Shown piece after piece: positions 60,700 to 64,000 of a DNA stretch of 64,000 bases (its first letter is position 1; each line of letters starts with the position of its first letter). The notes below the pieces were generated by a model. That model was not told where the DNA came from, made no database searches, and saw only the letters and a list, made by a program, of their open reading frames with translations. The DNA lies in NCBI GenBank assembly GCA_965217605.1, contig CBDCJB010000001.1:496001-560000 (forward strand), in the 5' to 3' direction. Both the position numbers and the translations under genes were made by a program. Source of the DNA: JAYYZW01 sp965217605. GTDB lineage: Bacteria; Pseudomonadota; Gammaproteobacteria; Ga0077536.

Positions 60700-61392
60700 T
60701 TGGACATTGCCTACGTACTGCACCGCCGGCGGTATCGCGAATCGAGCCTCATCATCGATTTTCTAACCTGCGAGCAAGGCCGCGTCGGTGCGGTTGCGCG
60801 CGGCGCGCTCAGAAAGAACTCGCGCACCGGCGCGATACTGCAACCGCTGGTTCCGCTGCGCGTGGCGTTTACGGGCCGGTCCGAACTGCGCACCCTGAAA
60901 AACGCCGAAACCGAAACAAGCGGGCCCGTACTCGACGGCCAACGCATGTACTCGCTTTTTTATATCAATGAGTTAGTCCTGCGCCTCACTGCACCTTACG
61001 ACCCCAATGAAGCGTTATTCGATGCCTATGCGTCGGCCGCCGCAGGGCTCGGAGGCGATGCGCCGTTGGAGCCGCTGTTGCGATATTTCGAGAAGCGCCT
61101 GCTCGATGCCTTGGGACTCGGGCTCATTCTCGACACCGAAGCCCATTCGGGCACCTCGATCGTGCCCGAAGGTAAATATCGCTACGTGCTCGATCAAGGT
61201 CCGGTAAGCGAGGCCCAAGGACACGCTGCGCCCGGCGTAACAGGCGCAACCTTGCTCGCCTTGGCAGGCCATGGCGAATTCACGCGGGACGCGCTCCGTG
61301 AAGCGAAACAACTGATGCGATACGTGCTTCATCATCATCTCGATGGACGCGAGTTAAACTCCAGGAAACTGTTCGAGGCAAACGGCGGCTGA
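60700..61392 (+). CDS. recO: DNA repair protein RecO
   Basis: A 230-residue recombination mediator. The N-terminal OB fold starts AYVLHRRRYRESSLIIDF, followed by GRVGAVARGALR, and the C-terminal helical domain includes ELVLRLTAPYDPNEALFDAY and LRYFEKRLLDALGLG. RecO loads RecA on SSB-coated DNA with RecR. It starts at TTG 60700 and lies between era and pdxJ, as in most Gammaproteobacteria. Confidence 0.92.
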   Translation: MDIAYVLHRRRYRESSLIIDFLTCEQGRVGAVARGALRKNSRTGAILQPLVPLRVAFTGRSELRTLKNAETETSGPVLDGQRMYSLFYINELVLRLTAPYDPNEALFDAYASAAAGLGGDAPLEPLLRYFEKRLLDALGLGLILDTEAHSGTSIVPEGKYRYVLDQGPVSEAQGHAAPGVTGATLLALAGHGEFTRDALREAKQLMRYVLHHHLDGRELNSRKLFEANGG

Positions 61393-61446
61393 ACCCCGTA
61401 AAATCCACAGTTCTTTTTTTGACTCAGCAAACGTTCGAACCGGAAC

Positions 61447-62172
61447 ATGGCGGGAACTGACCTAAGGCTTGGCGTCAACATCGATCACGTTGCGACGATC
61501 AGACAGGCGCGCGGCACTGTTTACCCGGACACCCTCGATGCGGCACGAGCGGCCCAAGCGGGTGGCGCCGACGGTATTACCGTGCATTTACGCGAAGATC
61601 GGCGCCACATCCAAGACGCAGACCTGACCAGGCTGAGGCGCGCACTATCCGCACGCATGAACCTCGAAATGGCGGCGACTCAGGAAATGGTCGGGATCGC
61701 GTGCAAGATCGCGCCCGAAGCCTGTTGCATCGTCCCCGAGAAACGCGAGGAACTCACTACGGAAGGCGGCCTCGATGCAGTTTCTCATTACGCCCAACTC
61801 GCGCCCGTGTGCGAAGCGCTCGCGGCAAGCGGTATCGAGGTTTCGCTGTTTATCGATCCGCAGGCCGCTCAAATCGACGCCGCCGTACGCTTGGCCGTAC
61901 CCGCCATTGAAATCCATACCGGACGTTATGCCGAGCACGATTCAGGTGTCGAATTGGAAAACATCGCGGGCGCGGTCAGGCGCGCGAAGGCGCAGGGACT
62001 GTGCGTCAACGCAGGCCACGGTTTGCATTACGAAAACGTCGGTCCTATCGCCGCTATCAAAGAAATCAACGAACTCAATATCGGGCATGCGATCGTGGCC
62101 CGAGCTCTGTTCGTCGGCTTGCAGCAGGCCGTCGCTGAAATGAAGGAATGCATGCGAAAGGCGCGTACATGA
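61447..62172 (+). CDS. pdxJ: pyridoxine 5'-phosphate synthase
   Basis: A 241-residue TIM-barrel enzyme. RLGVNIDHVATIRQARGT at the start, ADGITVHLREDRRHIQD near residue 40 and NLEMAATQEMVGIA near 72 are the classic signature. NAGHGLHYENVGPIA near 195 closes the barrel. It condenses 3-amino-2-oxopropyl phosphate with deoxyxylulose phosphate to make vitamin B6. The stop overlaps the acpS start (ATGA). Confidence 0.96.
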   Translation: MAGTDLRLGVNIDHVATIRQARGTVYPDTLDAARAAQAGGADGITVHLREDRRHIQDADLTRLRRALSARMNLEMAATQEMVGIACKIAPEACCIVPEKREELTTEGGLDAVSHYAQLAPVCEALAASGIEVSLFIDPQAAQIDAAVRLAVPAIEIHTGRYAEHDSGVELENIAGAVRRAKAQGLCVNAGHGLHYENVGPIAAIKEINELNIGHAIVARALFVGLQQAVAEMKECMRKART

Positions 62173-62555
62173 TCTCCGGAGTCGGCGTCGACATCGCAGA
62201 AATCAGCCGCTTTACGCGAGCATATACGAAGTTCGGAGAACGTTTTCCTCGGCGCATCCTGTGCGCCATAGAAGTGGTGGAGTTTCCACGTGCGCGCAAT
62301 CCGGGACGCTACCTGGCGATGCGATTCGCCGCGAAAGAGGCGGCCTCAAAAGCGCTGGGAACGGGATTCAAGCAAGGTGTCACGCCGCGGCAGTTCCGGG
62401 TCGTGCACGCGCCCAGCGGCCAACCGAGCCTCGAAGTCAGCGGGCGCGCGGCGGAACTGTTCGCAGAACGCGGCATTCGATCGAGCCACCTGAGTCTGTC
62501 GGATGACGGCGGTTTCGCCGTCGCCTTCGTGGTGCTGGAAACGGCCTCGGCGTAA
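62169..62555 (+). CDS. acpS: holo-[acyl-carrier-protein] synthase
   Basis: A 128-residue 4'-phosphopantetheinyl transferase. MISGVGVDIAEISRF holds the metal-binding aspartate, and RFAAKEAASKALGTGF the second acidic site and CoA-binding lysines. HLSLSDDGGFAVAFVV is the family C-terminus (usually SLSHD). It activates acyl carrier protein. The ATG at 62169 overlaps the pdxJ stop; the gene converges on rne. Confidence 0.94.
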   Translation: MISGVGVDIAEISRFTRAYTKFGERFPRRILCAIEVVEFPRARNPGRYLAMRFAAKEAASKALGTGFKQGVTPRQFRVVHAPSGQPSLEVSGRAAELFAERGIRSSHLSLSDDGGFAVAFVVLETASA

Positions 62556-62573
62556 CGCGCTGGGGCGGACGGT

Positions 62574-64000
62574 TTAAGGTGCCCGTTCGGAGTCTATGCC
62601 TAGCTCCGTACCCGACTCATCGTTTTGCGGCGTCGGATTGTCGTCACCCGTTGACGATTCCCCGGCGACCAGCCGCTCCAGCTCTTCGCGGAACTTCTCG
62701 GGTCCGGGCGCCGGCGCCGCATCGGGTGCCACCACGGTAACGTGTTCGGGGATCTCCTTGCGATTGCGGAGCGTTGCGTCTTCATCGGCGTGGGTCGGCC
62801 CGGGTAGCGCGTCACCGGGTTCCTCAGCATCAGCGGCGTCGGCCTGGTTTCTAGCGACGACCGCTGCGCCGAACGGATCGGACTCGGGTTCTTGAAGTTG
62901 CGGCGCTCGTTCCTGCGGGATGTCGCGATCGTCGCCCGGCGTTTGCGAGCGCTCCGCGTCGTCCCTTTCGGGTTCGAGTGCAGCGGATTCGTCCGAGCTA
63001 TCGATCGGCACTTGGACCCCCGGCGTCTCGTTTTGTACCGCTTGCTCTTCCACGTCGTGAATCGGTTCGATGGGGGGTGTGGCGGAATTAGGCGGTTCCA
63101 CATGCCGCACGTCGTCCGCCGGCGTTTCGGACACGGAAGGCGGCGTTTTGTCTTGCGCCTCGGGTTTGCCCCGCTGGCCTTCTGTCCGCGCGTGCTCGGG
63201 CTTGCGCGGTTTCGCTTTACGTCTGCCGTTGCCGCCACGACCAGCCTCGGTGTCAGCCTGATCGCGGCCGCGGCGCGAACGGTTGCCACTCGATCCGCGC
63301 TTGCGCTCACCGCCGTCCTGGTTTGATTGGGAACGTCGGCCACCGCGCGGACGCCGTCCGCCGTCCGCCTGCCGATTTTCACCGCCGCCCCGCCGGCCGC
63401 GGCCACCGCGTTCCCCACGCCCACGATCGTCGGTGTCCTCACGGACCTTCGCAGTGTCTTTGGCGCCGAACAATATTCGGGACAACGTCGACATGAGTCC
63501 ACCCGATGCACCGGATGCGTCTGGTTTGGGCCCTGGCCGGTCGATATCGCTGACCGCCGCCCGTTCGGGTTGTGGGACCGGCTCGCGGGCAAAATCGACG
63601 GAGGGATTCTCGACCGCAGACACCATTTCATAGCTTTCACCCAGGTCCAATTTGGGCATGTCCTGCTCTCGAATGCGCTGGATCTCGAAATGAGGCGTTT
63701 CGAGATTTTGATTGGGGATCAACAATATATCGACACTGTGGCGCTGCTCTACGCCGGTAACGTCTTGGCGCTTTTCATTGAGCAAGAACGTCGCGACGTC
63801 GACCGGAACTTGTGCCGCAACCTTGGCCGTCGATTCCTTCATGGCCTCCTCTTCGAACAAGCGGAGCACACCCAAGGCCGTCGATTTAACGCTACGTATT
63901 TCTCCAACGCCATCGCAACGCGGGCAAATTTCATGGCTGAATTCCGTCAAAGAAGGCCGCAAGCGCTGGCGCGACATTTCGAGCAAACCGAAGCGGGAGA
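62574..64000 (-). CDS. rne: ribonuclease E, C-terminal part (5' end outside the window)
   Basis: About 475 C-terminal residues of RNase E; the frame is open to the right edge. LLEMSRQRLRPS and CPRCDGVGEIRS (the zinc-link CPxC motif that dimerises the catalytic domain) are followed by the small domain ending VPVDVATFLLNEKR and ETPHFEIQRI. The remainder, from about residue 160 of this part, is a low-complexity scaffold. An Arg/Gly-rich stretch comes first (RGERGGRGRRGGGENR), then a Pro/Glu/Asp-rich acidic stretch to the end. It would bind RNA and degradosome partners. The zinc-link and long tail favour RNase E over RNase G. Confidence 0.92.
   Translation of the reverse strand, partial: SRFGLLEMSRQRLRPSLTEFSHEICPRCDGVGEIRSVKSTALGVLRLFEEEAMKESTAKVAAQVPVDVATFLLNEKRQDVTGVEQRHSVDILLIPNQNLETPHFEIQRIREQDMPKLDLGESYEMVSAVENPSVDFAREPVPQPERAAVSDIDRPGPKPDASGASGGLMSTLSRILFGAKDTAKVREDTDDRGRGERGGRGRRGGGENRQADGGRRPRGGRRSQSNQDGGERKRGSSGNRSRRGRDQADTEAGRGGNGRRKAKPRKPEHARTEGQRGKPEAQDKTPPSVSETPADDVRHVEPPNSATPPIEPIHDVEEQAVQNETPGVQVPIDSSDESAALEPERDDAERSQTPGDDRDIPQERAPQLQEPESDPFGAAVVARNQADAADAEEPGDALPGPTHADEDATLRNRKEIPEHVTVVAPDAAPAPGPEKFREELERLVAGESSTGDDNPTPQNDESGTELGIDSERAP

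Overview
The window looks like chromosomal DNA from a GC-rich gammaproteobacterium, probably uncultured. The evidence is gene content and order rather than any ribosomal RNA. Blocks such as smc-zipA-ligA, nadB facing rpoE-rseA-rseB-mucD, and lepB-DUF4845-rnc-era-recO-pdxJ-acpS are characteristic of Gammaproteobacteria. No rRNA, tRNA or CRISPR array was seen.

The left half (about 1-32 kb) is a catabolic and accessory region. Minus-strand genes at 140-4925 encode a cyclase-like/RAM-domain protein, a class II aldolase, a SAM methyltransferase and an amidase. Next come an LLM flavin oxidoreductase and an SDR, then a plus-strand operon of an NtaA-type flavin monooxygenase with hydantoinase subunits HyuA and HyuB. 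A third LLM oxidoreductase is translationally coupled to an SGNH-like protein that has lost its catalytic residues. A phytanoyl-CoA dioxygenase, a Rieske oxygenase with an overlapping alpha/beta hydrolase, a CoxE/MoxR pair, a cupin, an AcuI/YhdH reductase, a fused enoyl-CoA hydratase/3-hydroxyacyl-CoA dehydrogenase, a molybdopterin oxidoreductase, an amidohydrolase and an acyl-CoA synthetase follow. Together they suggest oxidation of cyclic amides, aromatic or acyl substrates ending in CoA thioesters, but the substrates cannot be read from sequence.

The right half (32-64 kb) is mostly housekeeping: asnS, metH (broken by a one-base frameshift), lptF-type permease, lipid/glycan genes, a PduO-type cobalamin adenosyltransferase, an aspartic protease, thrH, gluQ, cysZ, queF, smc-zipA-ligA, a diguanylate cyclase, a YciK-like SDR, nadB, the sigma-E operon, the lepB-to-acpS run, and the 3' end of rne.

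The most interesting layer is mobile DNA. (1) A 446-bp cassette at 15623-16068 has perfect 24-bp inverted repeats and an 8-bp target duplication. It carries only a small membrane-protein gene and no transposase, the layout of a mobile insertion cassette. (2) A complete 1566-bp IS1595-type element (26626-28191) with an 8-bp duplication carries a passenger membrane-protein gene and has landed inside the signal peptide of a secreted-protein gene. Deleting it in silico restores that gene exactly. (3) Three 159-bp hairpin elements flanked by TA, plus a 265-bp relative made of two hairpin modules, share a core. In three of four cases the TA lies inside a stop codon that the insertion preserves. Other oddities are a LigA lacking its four-cysteine zinc finger and the absence of lepA from its usual place before lepB.
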